Below, piece by piece: positions 18,025 through 27,995 of a DNA stretch of 64,000 bases (positions are counted from its first letter, which is position 1; each line of letters begins with the position of its first letter). The stretch comes from CAZJTL01 sp964548905 (GTDB lineage Bacteria; Cyanobacteriota; Cyanobacteriia; Cyanobacteriales; Xenococcaceae). The DNA lies in contig CAZJTL010000004.1 in the NCBI GenBank assembly GCA_964548905.1, forward strand, positions 1 through 64,000. Reading direction: 5' to 3'. The position numbers and the translations under genes were made by a program. The notes beneath the pieces are model-generated. The model was not told the DNA's origin, did no database searches, and saw only the letters and a program-made list of their open reading frames with translations.

Positions 18025-18681
18025 ATGAACATCGAACAAATCAAAGAACAGCTAGAAAATCTCGACCCTCAAAAGCGTCTCAAAGCAATTACCGAGTTAA
18101 GGAATTACGATACGGATACAACAGTCCCTTTACTCAAGAGCAAAATGAAAGACAAAGAATTTTTGGTTCGTTCTTTTGTAGCTATGGGATTTGGGAAAAA
18201 ACAGAACGCTGAATCCTTTGCTGCTTTATTAGAATTAGTCAAATTCGATCGCGATCCTAATGTTAGAGCAGAAGCTGCTAATTCTCTGTCTTTATTTGGA
18301 AAAGTTTCTGCTTCTCATTTAGTATTGATATTCGATCGCGACGATCATTGGTTGGTACGTCGTAGTATTCTCGCTGCTTTAGTAGAATTAGACTGTCCTG
18401 AAGAAATGTTTGAAGTTTGCATCATTGGTTTGTCAGGAGAAGATCTCACTGTTAGAGAATCATCGATCGACTGCTTAGGATATCTTGCTAGCACTCAAAA
18501 ACGAGATGCAGCCTTAGCGCAACTTCTTCGTTTAGTAAATGATGAATCTTGGCGTATTCGCATGAAAGTGGCCAAAGCTTTGACTAGATTTGACGAATCA
18601 GAGGCAAAAGAAGCTTTACTGCAACTAAGACAAGATCCCGATCATCGCGTGGTAGGAGCTACTTTAGAGAATCAAATTTGA
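18025..18681 (+). CDS. HEAT-repeat protein (PBS-lyase-like repeats)
   Basis: A 218-residue all-helical protein built from about six HEAT/PBS-lyase repeats, such as LVRSFVAMGFGKKQNAESFA, NVRAEAANSLSLFGK and WRIRMKVAKALTRF. This repeat class includes the bilin lyase subunits CpcE/CpcF and the phycobilisome degradation factor NblB, but also many general scaffolds. It is divergent from the phycobiliprotein-like pair at 16592-17719, which makes a phycobilisome-related role plausible though unproven. The ATG follows CTCTCCTCCT, which is not a good ribosome site, so the start is less certain than the frame. Confidence 0.8.
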   Translation: MNIEQIKEQLENLDPQKRLKAITELRNYDTDTTVPLLKSKMKDKEFLVRSFVAMGFGKKQNAESFAALLELVKFDRDPNVRAEAANSLSLFGKVSASHLVLIFDRDDHWLVRRSILAALVELDCPEEMFEVCIIGLSGEDLTVRESSIDCLGYLASTQKRDAALAQLLRLVNDESWRIRMKVAKALTRFDESEAKEALLQLRQDPDHRVVGATLENQI

Positions 18682-18716
18682 AATAATAAACCTGAAATCT
18701 AAAAGTCTTCCATCTA

Positions 18717-18741
18717 TATTGAAGTGGTTATGACTTCAATA
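18717..18741 (+). terminator. Hairpin after the HEAT-repeat gene
   Basis: Nine-base arms TATTGAAGT and ACTTCAATA enclose a 7-base loop, 36 bp after the stop. No T-run follows on the plus strand, so it may be a processing or stability hairpin rather than a classic terminator. Confidence 0.4.
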
Positions 18742-18901
18742 AAAAACTGTTGCGTCAACGTAATAGTTTTGAAACTGCTGCGATCGGAACATGAATAATG
18801 CATAGTTTTAGCTGTGTCAGTCCAGTAGACGCAAAAAACAAGGCATCGATCCCTTAAGAATTGCTATAGCATAGAGATGCTTTTAAAATATACACTTGTC
18901 T

Positions 18902-18967
18902 ATGACTAATTTGCTAGAAATAAAGACTGCGATCGAACAGTTACCAAAAAGCAATATTCGGCGATGA
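18902..18967 (+). other. 21-codon reading frame overlapping the ClC start by ATGA
   Basis: ATG at 18902 opens MTNLLEIKTAIEQLPKSNIRR and stops at TGA 18965-18967, overlapping the ATG of the transporter at 18964. The peptide resembles the first residues of small cyanobacterial antitoxin-like proteins (LTEIEAAIRQLP...). It could be a remnant of such a gene or a leader peptide coupling translation. The resemblance is from memory and is short. Confidence 0.3.
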
Positions 18968-21609
18968 AACTGCCGCTTAAATTAATTCTTAAAAGTATTC
19001 GCACATCGATTAAATCCAGGCATTTAGCTAGAGGTTCTGTCGATACACGCTACGCTCTGGTTGAAGCTTGCGCGATCGGGGTTTTTTCCGCATTAGCGGC
19101 ACTTTGGCTCAGGCAAGGGATTAGTTGGCTTGGTGGTTGGCGTATTCAGGCTACGGCTCAATTTGGGGCTTGGTTAACTCTGCCAATCATGGGGCTAGTC
19201 TTGGGAATGCTAGCAGGTTGGTTGATCGAACAGCAATCCCCAGAAGCTGCTGGTAGTGGTATTCCCCATGTTAAAGCTGTTCTTGCCCGCGTTCCCATTC
19301 CGCTTTCGGGAAGAGTGGCAATTGTCAAAGCTATTTCTACGGTTTTAGTTTTAGGTGCGGGGTTGACTTTAGGTCGCCGTGGTCCTACAGTCCATATTGG
19401 AGCAGCATTGGCAGCTCAATTAAGCAATTGGTTGCCCACTTCTCCCGATCATCGTCGCCAAATGATTGCTGCTGGTGCGGCGGCGGGTTTAGCGGCTGGT
19501 TTTAATACACCGATCGCGGGTGTTCTTTTTGTCGTTGAAGAATTAATGCGCGATCTCTCTGGTTTAACTCTAGAGACAGCAATTCTAGCTTCTTTTACAG
19601 GGGCGGTAGTGTCGAGGGTTTTGGGTTCTGCTGACTTAAATATTCCTGGTACAATGTTGGGTGCTGCTAGGGAGAGCCATTTTTCTGTTAATGAAATCCC
19701 CTTCTATATAGTGTTAGGGATTATTGCTGGTGCTGCTGGTGCCATCTTCAATCGCAGTGTGGTTTTCAGTTTAAAAGTACATCGTCGCTTCAATTTACCG
19801 ATGTATTGGCGGATTGGATTAGCTGGATTGCTTTCTGGGCTAATAGTCGCCTTTTTACCGCCTTTTTTTCGTGATAATGCTGGCTTACGCGAGTTTTTGT
19901 TGGCTGGTGAAGCTAATTGGCAGACGATCGCGATCGCTTTTGTCGCTCATTTTTTCTTGACTGTCTTAGCTTATAGTTCGGGTGCGCCTGGAGGGTTATT
20001 TGCTCCTGCACTAGTCATGGGATATGCTTTGGGCTATCTGGTAGGAACTTCTGAAGTGGCGATCGCTGGCGGCGATTCTTCTGCAACCTTTGCCCTGGCG
20101 GGTATGGGGGCATTTTTTACTGGTGTAGTTAGGGTTCCCGTGACGGCGATCGTGATCGTCTTTGAGATGACGGCTGACTTTAACTTAGTTCTGCCTTTAA
20201 TGATTGGCTGTGCGATTTCCTATATTGTAGGAGAAACAGTCTTTCAAGGTTCGATCTACGAACATTTACTCAACGCTGCTGGCATTAAATTAAACGAAGA
20301 TAGTCCTGATCGAGATTTTTTGAGCAAGTTAAAAGCTGCTGATGTGATGCACTCTAAAGTAGAATCGATCGACAGCAAATTAAGCATTACTGAGACGATC
20401 GAATTCATGTCGCGATCGCGCCATCGTGGTTTTCCTGTCGTTGAAGATAACAAGTTAGTTGGTATTGTTACCCAAAGCGATCTTGCCAAACTAACCAGCA
20501 ATAGTGAAGAAGTTTCTCTCAAACAGCTTATGACTGCGCGTCCGATTACTGTGGATATCGACGCTTCTCTAACAGATGTTCTTTATTTACTCAATCGCTA
20601 CCAACTATCTCGTTTACCTGTACTCGATGACGATCGTCTAGTCGGTATTATCACTCGCACTGATATTATCAAAGCGGAAGTAAACCAAATTTCTGGCAAA
20701 AAAGCAGTTATTAAGCCTCAACCTTCTTATATTGTCTATCAAACTCGCTCGGCAACAACAGGACGCGGACGCATTCTCTTACCCTTATCCAATCCTCAAA
20801 ATGCGCCTAGTTTACTGAGAATAGCGGCGGCGATCGCTCGTGACTATAATTATGAATTGGAATGTCTGCAAATTATCAAAGTTCCCAAACATATTGCTCC
20901 TAGCAAAGCCAAAATCAATACAATTCAAAGTCGCAAATTAATGTATCGTCTGGAAAGATTAGGAAAAAATCTCGATATTTCGGTGCATTCTCAAGTTAGA
21001 CTCGCACAAGATACTACTGAGGCAATTTTAGAAACTGTTAGAGAGAGAAATGTCAATTTAGTTTTGATGGGATGGAAAGGAAATCAAACAACTCCTGGTT
21101 ATATTTTTGGCAATGTTGTTGATAGCTTAATTCAAAGAACTCCTTGCGATTTAGTGCTAGTCAAACTCGGTCAGGACTTACATTCTTATCCCAACAATCT
21201 CAATCGCGAAACTACCTGGTTAGCACCTACTGCTGGCGGCGCAAACGCCCAACGAGCGATCGAATTATTACCAGCCCTTACTTCTTTATATAATCGCGAT
21301 CGCGCCCCCAAAATTCATTTGTGTCAAGTTTATCCTCCCTCTCGCCAAGAAGCAGATCTGAGTGGTTTATATAAAACGGCGAATTTTCTCAGAGAAAAAT
21401 TGGCAATACCCGCCTTACCAATTTCCATCCTTTCCGCCAACGTTGCAGAGGCGATCGTCAAACAAGCAGAAAGCGATCGCGCTGATGTAGTTATCTTAGG
21501 CGCAAGTAGCGAAGGATTGCTACAACAAGCTGTACGTGGCAATATTCCCGAAGCGATCGCCCGTGGAGTAAATAATACTGTAATTATTGTTCGTGGCGCG
21601 ATCATTTAA
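18964..21609 (+). CDS. ClC-family chloride channel/transporter with CBS pair and tandem USP domains
   Basis: An 881-residue membrane protein. Residues 1-440 are a ClC core with about ten hydrophobic helices and the anion-site motifs GSGIPHVKA, LGRRGPTVHIG and GGLFAPALVMGY. Residues 455-580 are a CBS pair (DVMHSKVESI...LKQLMTARPITV). Residues about 595-881 are two UspA-like nucleotide-binding domains (GRGRILLPLSNP, LMGWKGNQTTPGYIFGNVVDSL, VILGASSEGLL). In exchanger-type ClCs the GREGP glutamate is the gate; here it is Arg139 (GRRGP). The internal glutamate pair (VVEEL) is kept. CBS and USP domains suggest adenine-nucleotide control. The start overlaps a 21-codon frame. Confidence 0.92.
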   Translation: MKLPLKLILKSIRTSIKSRHLARGSVDTRYALVEACAIGVFSALAALWLRQGISWLGGWRIQATAQFGAWLTLPIMGLVLGMLAGWLIEQQSPEAAGSGIPHVKAVLARVPIPLSGRVAIVKAISTVLVLGAGLTLGRRGPTVHIGAALAAQLSNWLPTSPDHRRQMIAAGAAAGLAAGFNTPIAGVLFVVEELMRDLSGLTLETAILASFTGAVVSRVLGSADLNIPGTMLGAARESHFSVNEIPFYIVLGIIAGAAGAIFNRSVVFSLKVHRRFNLPMYWRIGLAGLLSGLIVAFLPPFFRDNAGLREFLLAGEANWQTIAIAFVAHFFLTVLAYSSGAPGGLFAPALVMGYALGYLVGTSEVAIAGGDSSATFALAGMGAFFTGVVRVPVTAIVIVFEMTADFNLVLPLMIGCAISYIVGETVFQGSIYEHLLNAAGIKLNEDSPDRDFLSKLKAADVMHSKVESIDSKLSITETIEFMSRSRHRGFPVVEDNKLVGIVTQSDLAKLTSNSEEVSLKQLMTARPITVDIDASLTDVLYLLNRYQLSRLPVLDDDRLVGIITRTDIIKAEVNQISGKKAVIKPQPSYIVYQTRSATTGRGRILLPLSNPQNAPSLLRIAAAIARDYNYELECLQIIKVPKHIAPSKAKINTIQSRKLMYRLERLGKNLDISVHSQVRLAQDTTEAILETVRERNVNLVLMGWKGNQTTPGYIFGNVVDSLIQRTPCDLVLVKLGQDLHSYPNNLNRETTWLAPTAGGANAQRAIELLPALTSLYNRDRAPKIHLCQVYPPSRQEADLSGLYKTANFLREKLAIPALPISILSANVAEAIVKQAESDRADVVILGASSEGLLQQAVRGNIPEAIARGVNNTVIIVRGAII

Positions 21610-22158
21610 TTACTTTTCAGGAAACACGATATACTCTGTCGGTACATGCTTAGTAAGCCATACACCATTATCAGACTGAAAAAATTCAAATCCAGCCAAA
21701 TGCATTTTGTTTGCCCAAATTTTCAAAACCACTGGCTTTCCGTGTCGTTCTCCAACCTTGATTGCGGTGGTTCGATCCAAAGACAAATGTACATGCTGTC
21801 GGCTTCCTGCTACTAATCCGCGTTCTTGAATCGATTCGATAAACCTTATTGCTGTACCATGAAATAAACAAGCGGGTGGTTCTTGAGCTATGAGAGCAAG
21901 ATCGATGACAAGAGAATGTCCTTGATTAGCTCGAATTTTAGATTTATCCTGATTAAAGGAAAATCGCTGTTTGTCATTGGTTGCAACAATTTCCTCTAGT
22001 AGATTTTGAGTTAAGGGTGTTTGATTCTGATTGGCTAAATAAATTAACTGAGCAACATCTGCCCAACCATTCTCATCTAGAGTAAGTCCGATCGTCTCTG
22101 GTTTGTGTCGCAGAATTAGGCTAAGAAATTTACTTAATTTAACTAGGTTTGAATTCAT
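21610..22158 (-). CDS. kptA: RNA 2'-phosphotransferase (KptA/Tpt1 family)
   Basis: Starting at the ATG at 22158, this gives a 182-residue protein beginning MNSNLVKLSKFLSLILRHKP, the normal KptA length. An in-frame ATG at 22257 would add 33 unlike residues from repeat-rich DNA. The family removes an internal 2'-phosphate from RNA using NAD+, producing ADP-ribose 1'',2''-cyclic phosphate. The catalytic Arg-His of LRHKP, a further Arg in SKIRANQGHS, HVHLSLD and GERHGKPVVL are all present. In eukaryotes the reaction finishes tRNA splicing. Its bacterial substrate is unclear. Confidence 0.92.
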   Translation of the reverse strand: MNSNLVKLSKFLSLILRHKPETIGLTLDENGWADVAQLIYLANQNQTPLTQNLLEEIVATNDKQRFSFNQDKSKIRANQGHSLVIDLALIAQEPPACLFHGTAIRFIESIQERGLVAGSRQHVHLSLDRTTAIKVGERHGKPVVLKIWANKMHLAGFEFFQSDNGVWLTKHVPTEYIVFPEK

Positions 22159-22301
22159 TAGATTGCCATCATTTAGTTGCAAGTGTAATACAAATTGCTT
22201 TTGGATTCTCGCGGTGCGATTGAAATAACTTGACAAACAACAAATAACAAATAACAAACAACACTAAGATCTAAATACAAAAGTTCGATCGTAGATTAAA
22301 A

Positions 22302-23477
22302 ATGCTGTCTCAAATCAAAGACTTAGCAGAAACTCTTGCACCTAGACTAATTGAAATACGTCGTCACTTCCATGCCAACCCAGAATTGAGCGGACAGGAA
22401 TACCAAACTGCTGCTTATGTAGCAGGTGTCCTATCCTCGTGTGGTTTGCATGTTCAAGAAGCTGTAGGCAAAACAGGAGTAATCGGTGAATTAGCTGGAA
22501 ATGATACAGATCGTCGCATCTTGGCAATTCGTACCGATATGGATGCCTTGCCGATCGATGAAAATACTCATTTCGACTATGCTTCGCGCAAACCTGGAAT
22601 TATGCACGCTTGCGGTCACGACGTTCATGCTACTGTTGGCTTAGGCACGGCAATGGTTTTGTCTCGACTAAACGAAGCTTTGCCAGGAAAAATTAGATTT
22701 TTGTTTCAACCTGCTGAAGAAATCGCTCAAGGTGCGGGGTGGATGGTTAAAGACGGTGCCATGAATGATATTAGCGCTATTTTTGGACTGCATGTTTTTC
22801 CTTCCATTCCTGCCCGTACTGTCGGCATTCGCTACGGTGTTTTGACAGCAGCAGCAGATGATTTAGAAATTTTCATTCAAGGAGAATCGGGACACGGTGC
22901 GCGTCCTCACGAGGCGATCGATGCAATTTGGATTGCTTCTCAAGTAATTACTGCTCTACAGCAGTCAATCAGTCGCACGCAAAATCCTTTACGTCCTATT
23001 GTTTTAACTATAGGACAAATTAGCGGTGGTAGAGCGCCTAATGTGATTGCCGATCGCGTTCATATGTTAGGAACAGTGCGATCTCTTCATCCCGAAACCC
23101 ATGCCAATTTACCCCAATGGATTGAAAATATTGTCGCTAGCGTCTGTCAAACCTACGACGCTAAATGGGAGGTAAATTATCGTCGTGGTGTCCCTTCAGT
23201 GCAAAATGACCCAACTTTAACGCAAATTATGGAAGAAGCTAGTAGGGAAGCATGGGGAACCGATCGCGTTTTAATTATTCCCGAACCTTCTCTTGGTGCG
23301 GAAGATTTTTCTGTTTATCTCGATCGCGCACCTGGATGTATGTTTCGTCTCGGTGTTGGTTCTTCCGAACAACTCAACCACCCTTTACATCACCCTCAAT
23401 TTGCTGTAGATGAATCGGCGATTCTTACTGGTGTAATCACAATGGCATACGCTGCTTATAAATATTGGCAAAAATAG
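22302..23477 (+). CDS. M20-family amidohydrolase (N-acyl amino acid/IAA-amide hydrolase type)
   Basis: A 391-residue M20D peptidase-like amidohydrolase. Metal and catalytic motifs are MHACGHDVHATVGLG, FQPAEEIAQGAGWM (Glu pair) and a late PSLGAEDFSVYL. The central lid domain has GESGHGARPHEAIDA. Members cleave N-acyl amino acids, hippurate or indole-acetyl amino acids, and no motif fixes the substrate. It is cytosolic with no signal peptide. It is divergent from kptA across 140 bp of repeat-rich DNA and is followed 117 bp later by a tRNA gene. Confidence 0.9.
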   Translation: MLSQIKDLAETLAPRLIEIRRHFHANPELSGQEYQTAAYVAGVLSSCGLHVQEAVGKTGVIGELAGNDTDRRILAIRTDMDALPIDENTHFDYASRKPGIMHACGHDVHATVGLGTAMVLSRLNEALPGKIRFLFQPAEEIAQGAGWMVKDGAMNDISAIFGLHVFPSIPARTVGIRYGVLTAAADDLEIFIQGESGHGARPHEAIDAIWIASQVITALQQSISRTQNPLRPIVLTIGQISGGRAPNVIADRVHMLGTVRSLHPETHANLPQWIENIVASVCQTYDAKWEVNYRRGVPSVQNDPTLTQIMEEASREAWGTDRVLIIPEPSLGAEDFSVYLDRAPGCMFRLGVGSSEQLNHPLHHPQFAVDESAILTGVITMAYAAYKYWQK

Positions 23478-23593
23478 GAATAGAGACAAAATTATCGCTC
23501 GAAGTTAGCTAGAAATTGCCATATTTGTTTGAGATCTTCTTGAGTGAGTAGTGCTAGAATGTAATCCGATTTGAACTCTTGAGAGTCAATTCA

Positions 23594-23667
<74 letters not shown>

Positions 23668-24009
23668 TACATCCCTTCAGGGATATATCAATAGCTTTAG
23701 TCTTCTCACCAAAAGCAAGCTTTTCTACTTGCACTCAATATACACTCAAATATCACAGAAATATCGCTGCGCGCAAGCAAATTTCAAATTTTCTGTCAAG
23801 TTCGAGGAGTATTTCATTTCTCCTACACCCTATTTTCTTGCGAAACGTATTGAAAATTGTGTAATAGTATTGCAGACTCTTAAAATAATCTGCTTTTTTA
23901 GCTTAAATTACAGGTAAATATGCCAAACCTATGTCACCCATGTTAGATTTAATCTGAATACCTGTTCAATACAATTGTACTATATCAAATCTAGTAAAAT
24001 AGCGCCCGC

Positions 24010-27000
24010 ATGGTACATATTAAGCGCGTCGAACTCTCTCACTTCAAATCTTTTGGTGGGACTACTTCAGTTCCTTTATTACCAGGCTTTACAGTTGTCT
24101 CTGGGCCTAATGGTTCGGGAAAATCAAATATCCTAGATGCGTTGCTATTTTGCCTTGGTTTGGCAAGTTCTAAAGGGATGCGTGCCGATCGCCTTCCCGA
24201 TTTGGTTAACAATAAACAACAAAGCAATAGTAAAACTTCAGAAACTAGTGTCTCTGTCACTTTCGATCTATCTGATTTGGGAGACTTAGAGGAAGATTTT
24301 AGCGGATTTACTTCTTCTTCGGAAGCGGATTCGGATAGGTATGATAATCATCATACCAATGGAAACGGGAACGGAAATGAACAGAAAGATAATAGTAATG
24401 GGAATGGCAATGGTAGCAACGGTAAGAGTAAAGATTGGACAGTTACTAGGCGTTTGCGCGTAACCCAAGGCGGTAATTACTCGTCTACTTTTTATATTAA
24501 CGGGCAAGTTTGTACGGCTACCGAATTACAAGAACATCTCAGTCGTTTGCGGATCTATCAAGAAGGATACAACGTTGTTCTGCAAGGGGATGTTACCCGC
24601 ATTATTACTATGAATTCGCGGGAGAGAAGAGAAATTATTGACGAGTTGGCGGGGGTTGCAGAATTCGATCGCAAAATCGAACAAAGTAGAAAAACCTTGG
24701 AGTCGGTGAGGGAGAGAGAGGAACGTTTTCACATCATCGAACAAGAATTAATTAACAGTCGTGATCGCTTGGCAGAAGATCGCATCAAAGCGGAGAAATA
24801 TCAGAAATTAAGGGCAAAAGTTCAGGAAAAACAACAGTGGGAGTTAATTTTAGTCTGGCGATCGCTACAACAAAAACAGCAACAATTGCAAGCAGAAATT
24901 AGCAGCAACGAAACTGAGTCGGTACAACTAACCGAACAGCTTGCTGGTTTAGAAACTCAGATAAATCAAACTGCGATCGATTTAGAACAACTGAATACAG
25001 AGGTAAAAGCGTTAGGAGAAGAGGAACATTTATCTGTCACTTCTCAAATTGCTACTCAAAAAGCTAAACGTAATTCCCTGCAACAGAAACAGCAAGAATT
25101 AGAAAGTAATACTCAACAAACTACTAGCGCGATCGATCGTACCGAGAAAGACATAGCACAATACCAACAAGATCTAAATCGACTCAACGAGAATAAAAGT
25201 AAGATTGAAACTGAAACTATTCCCCATCTCTATCAAAATTACACTCAAGCAAAAGCAACTTTAGAAAAGACTAAAGCGCAAGCAAACGATATTGCTGCTG
25301 CTTCTGAAGCATGGGTGCAAGAACAAACTGCACTTAGTCGTCAAGTTTCTGACTTACAAAAGCTTCTCAATCCGCAACGTACCGAACAAGCACAGCTAAG
25401 CGAACGTCAGCATCAATTACAGCAAAAAATAACTGAAGAAACCCAACTATTAAGCGCCACAGAAACAGAATTAAATAGCAAACAAACCGATGCCGAAAAT
25501 TTATCAGCACAGGTTCAAGCTTCCCAAGCGCATATACAATCTCTAGCAGAACAATTATCTGTAGCTGAACAAGAAAAAAACGTTCAAATAGATACTCAAA
25601 AACGCCTACAAAAAGAACAAAGAGACAAACAAAGAGAACTAGATAAACTAGAAGCAACTAAACACGCCCAACAAGAAGCACAGGGTACTTATGCCAGTCA
25701 AATTATCCTCAATTCCAATTTAGAGGGAGTACATGGTTTAGTCGCTCAATTAGGCAATGTGGAATCGAGATATCAATTAGCATTAGAAATTGCTGCGGGT
25801 GGACGCTTGGGACAAATTGTTGTCGATGACGATCGCGTCGCTGCGGCAGGCATAGAATTATTAAAGCAACAAAGAGCGGGACGAGCAACCTTTTTACCCC
25901 TCAATAAAATTCAAGCACCGCGCCAGCAAGATGTTAGGAGTTTAAGTAATGCTAGAGGATTCATCGATTTGGCGGTTAATTTAATTAGCTGTCAGCCTCA
26001 GTATCGCAATATCTTTGCTTACGTTTTTGGTGGGACGGTAGTTTTCGGGACTCTTAACGAAGCGCGATCGCATTTAGGACAACATCGCATTGTCACCTTA
26101 GAGGGAGAATTATTAGAAGCTAGTGGTGCGATGACAGGGGGAAGCGTTTCTTCTCGTTCCAGCTTGCGTTTTGGTACTGCTGCGAGTGGAGAATCAAAAG
26201 AGATAGAAACCTTAAGGCAGCGTTTGACAGAAATAGACCAAATTCTACTCCATACAGAACAATTAATCCTACATAAATCCGAACTAGTCAAGCAATTGAC
26301 ACAGGAATTAACAGAAGTTAGACAAAAAGGTAGAGAACAACAATTACGTTTAGAGCAATTAGAAAAAGAAATTCAACGCCTATCTTCGCAACAAGAACAG
26401 TTAACTAATCAACTGAATCAGCATAATCAAGAATTAGAAAAGGTTCGCGATCGCTTGCAATTGTTAGCCGCAGACATCCCCGATCGCGAAAACCAATTAC
26501 AAAACTATCAACAACGTTTGACAGAATTAGAAGAATCTCACGCCCATAGTGAATGGCAACAAATTCAAACTGTGATTAAAGCCCAAGAAATAGAAGTAGA
26601 AAGTCAAGAAAAAGATTTAAGAACAGTAGAAAATCAACTTAAAGATTTTGAACTGCAATTTAAAGTAACAGAAGAAAAAATTTCTGAATCCAATCATCGT
26701 TTAGAAGAATATCGACAAAATAATTTAGATAATAGCTCTCAGCAGTCAGCAGTTAGCAGTCAACTAGAAGAATTAAACCAGCAAATTACTGAAACTGAAG
26801 CTTTATTAGAGCAATTATCAGGAAGATTGGGAGAAACTAAAAAAGAACGCGATCGAGTTGAAACTAATCTCAAAGAATTACAAAATCAGCAACAAAGAAA
26901 ATCTTGGCAATTGCAAAAAATCCAAGAAACCCAACAAGAAAAACAAACTAATTTACAAGCTTTAAACGAGCAAATAGAAACTCAAAGAGCAGAATTACCA

Positions 27001-27726
27001 GACCCCTTACCCGAACTTCCCGAATCATTTATTTCTGAAGATGAAGACGAAGGAGGGGCAGTTGGTTTTGATAACCTGACTGTTATTTTAGAGAAAATTC
27101 AAAAAGAAATTAGAAACGGACAAAAAAGACTGGAAGCTATGGAACCAGTCAACATGTTAGCGTTAGAAGAATACGAAAAAAATCAAAATCGCTTACAAGA
27201 ACTATCAGAAAAATTATCAACTCTAGAAGCAGAAAGAACGGAATTATTACTAAGAGTTGAAAAATTTACTACTCTACGTTGTCGGGCATTTAAAGAAGCA
27301 TTTGATGCAGTTAATGAGAACTTTCAAAGTATATTTGCTACCCTTTCTGACGGTGATGGTTACTTACACTTAGACGACCCAGAAGACCCCTTTAATGGTG
27401 GTTTAAATTTAGTTGCTCACCCCAAAGGCAAACCAGTACAAAGACTCAGTTCCATGTCTGGAGGAGAGAAATCTTTAACCGCCTTGAGTTTTATTTTTTC
27501 ACTACAAAGATATCGTCCTTCACCCTTCTATGCCTTTGATGAAGTAGACATGTTTTTAGATGGTGCGAATGTAGAAAAGTTATCGAAAATGGTTAAAAAA
27601 CAAGCACAACAAGCACAGTTTATTGTAGTTAGTTTGCGTCGTCCCATGATTGAAGCTTCCGAACGGACGATCGGTGTTACTCAGGCTAGAGGTGCTTATA
27701 CTCAGGTATTGGGGATTAAGCTTTAA
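24010..27726 (+). CDS. smc: Chromosome segregation protein SMC
   Basis: A 1238-residue SMC ATPase, the arm of the condensin complex that compacts and segregates chromosomes. The N-terminal head has Walker A GPNGSGKSNIL. Coiled coils span about residues 200-510 and 690-1020. The hinge is near 560-690 (EGVHGLVAQLGNV...ASGAMTGGSVSSRSS). The C-terminal head has the signature SSMSGGEKSLTALSF and Walker B FYAFDEVDMFLDGANV. Residues about 112-140 form an unusual Asn/Gly-rich insert inside the N-terminal head. ScpA/ScpB partners are not in the window. Confidence 0.97.
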   Translation: MVHIKRVELSHFKSFGGTTSVPLLPGFTVVSGPNGSGKSNILDALLFCLGLASSKGMRADRLPDLVNNKQQSNSKTSETSVSVTFDLSDLGDLEEDFSGFTSSSEADSDRYDNHHTNGNGNGNEQKDNSNGNGNGSNGKSKDWTVTRRLRVTQGGNYSSTFYINGQVCTATELQEHLSRLRIYQEGYNVVLQGDVTRIITMNSRERREIIDELAGVAEFDRKIEQSRKTLESVREREERFHIIEQELINSRDRLAEDRIKAEKYQKLRAKVQEKQQWELILVWRSLQQKQQQLQAEISSNETESVQLTEQLAGLETQINQTAIDLEQLNTEVKALGEEEHLSVTSQIATQKAKRNSLQQKQQELESNTQQTTSAIDRTEKDIAQYQQDLNRLNENKSKIETETIPHLYQNYTQAKATLEKTKAQANDIAAASEAWVQEQTALSRQVSDLQKLLNPQRTEQAQLSERQHQLQQKITEETQLLSATETELNSKQTDAENLSAQVQASQAHIQSLAEQLSVAEQEKNVQIDTQKRLQKEQRDKQRELDKLEATKHAQQEAQGTYASQIILNSNLEGVHGLVAQLGNVESRYQLALEIAAGGRLGQIVVDDDRVAAAGIELLKQQRAGRATFLPLNKIQAPRQQDVRSLSNARGFIDLAVNLISCQPQYRNIFAYVFGGTVVFGTLNEARSHLGQHRIVTLEGELLEASGAMTGGSVSSRSSLRFGTAASGESKEIETLRQRLTEIDQILLHTEQLILHKSELVKQLTQELTEVRQKGREQQLRLEQLEKEIQRLSSQQEQLTNQLNQHNQELEKVRDRLQLLAADIPDRENQLQNYQQRLTELEESHAHSEWQQIQTVIKAQEIEVESQEKDLRTVENQLKDFELQFKVTEEKISESNHRLEEYRQNNLDNSSQQSAVSSQLEELNQQITETEALLEQLSGRLGETKKERDRVETNLKELQNQQQRKSWQLQKIQETQQEKQTNLQALNEQIETQRAELPDPLPELPESFISEDEDEGGAVGFDNLTVILEKIQKEIRNGQKRLEAMEPVNMLALEEYEKNQNRLQELSEKLSTLEAERTELLLRVEKFTTLRCRAFKEAFDAVNENFQSIFATLSDGDGYLHLDDPEDPFNGGLNLVAHPKGKPVQRLSSMSGGEKSLTALSFIFSLQRYRPSPFYAFDEVDMFLDGANVEKLSKMVKKQAQQAQFIVVSLRRPMIEASERTIGVTQARGAYTQVLGIKL

Positions 27727-27782
27727 GCTCGATTATCTAAAAAATGGGAAAATAAAGACATCAAATATTAATTGATTATACT

Positions 27783-27995
27783 ATGCAAGTTAAAGACCTT
27801 ACCATCGAAGAACTTAAACTGTTAATTCAGGAAACAGTTACAGAAACTATTCAATCTTTACTCATCGATCCTGACGAAGGTAAAAAAATCAAACCAGAGA
27901 TCGAACAGCAGTTAATCGAATCTCTACAGCGCACTCAAGATGGAGAAAGTGGAACCTCTGCCGAAGAAGTAGCTAAAAAACTAGGATTAAATTAA
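27783..27995 (+). CDS. Small antitoxin-like protein, no toxin partner seen
   Basis: A 70-residue acidic protein beginning MQVKDLTIEELKLLIQETV and ending GTSAEEVAKKLGLN. Small cyanobacterial proteins with this opening are often annotated as antitoxin components placed before a RelE/ParE-like toxin, but no downstream plus-strand toxin frame follows. It begins 56 bp after smc. It is either an orphan antitoxin or an unrelated small protein. The family assignment is tentative. Confidence 0.6.
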   Translation: MQVKDLTIEELKLLIQETVTETIQSLLIDPDEGKKIKPEIEQQLIESLQRTQDGESGTSAEEVAKKLGLN

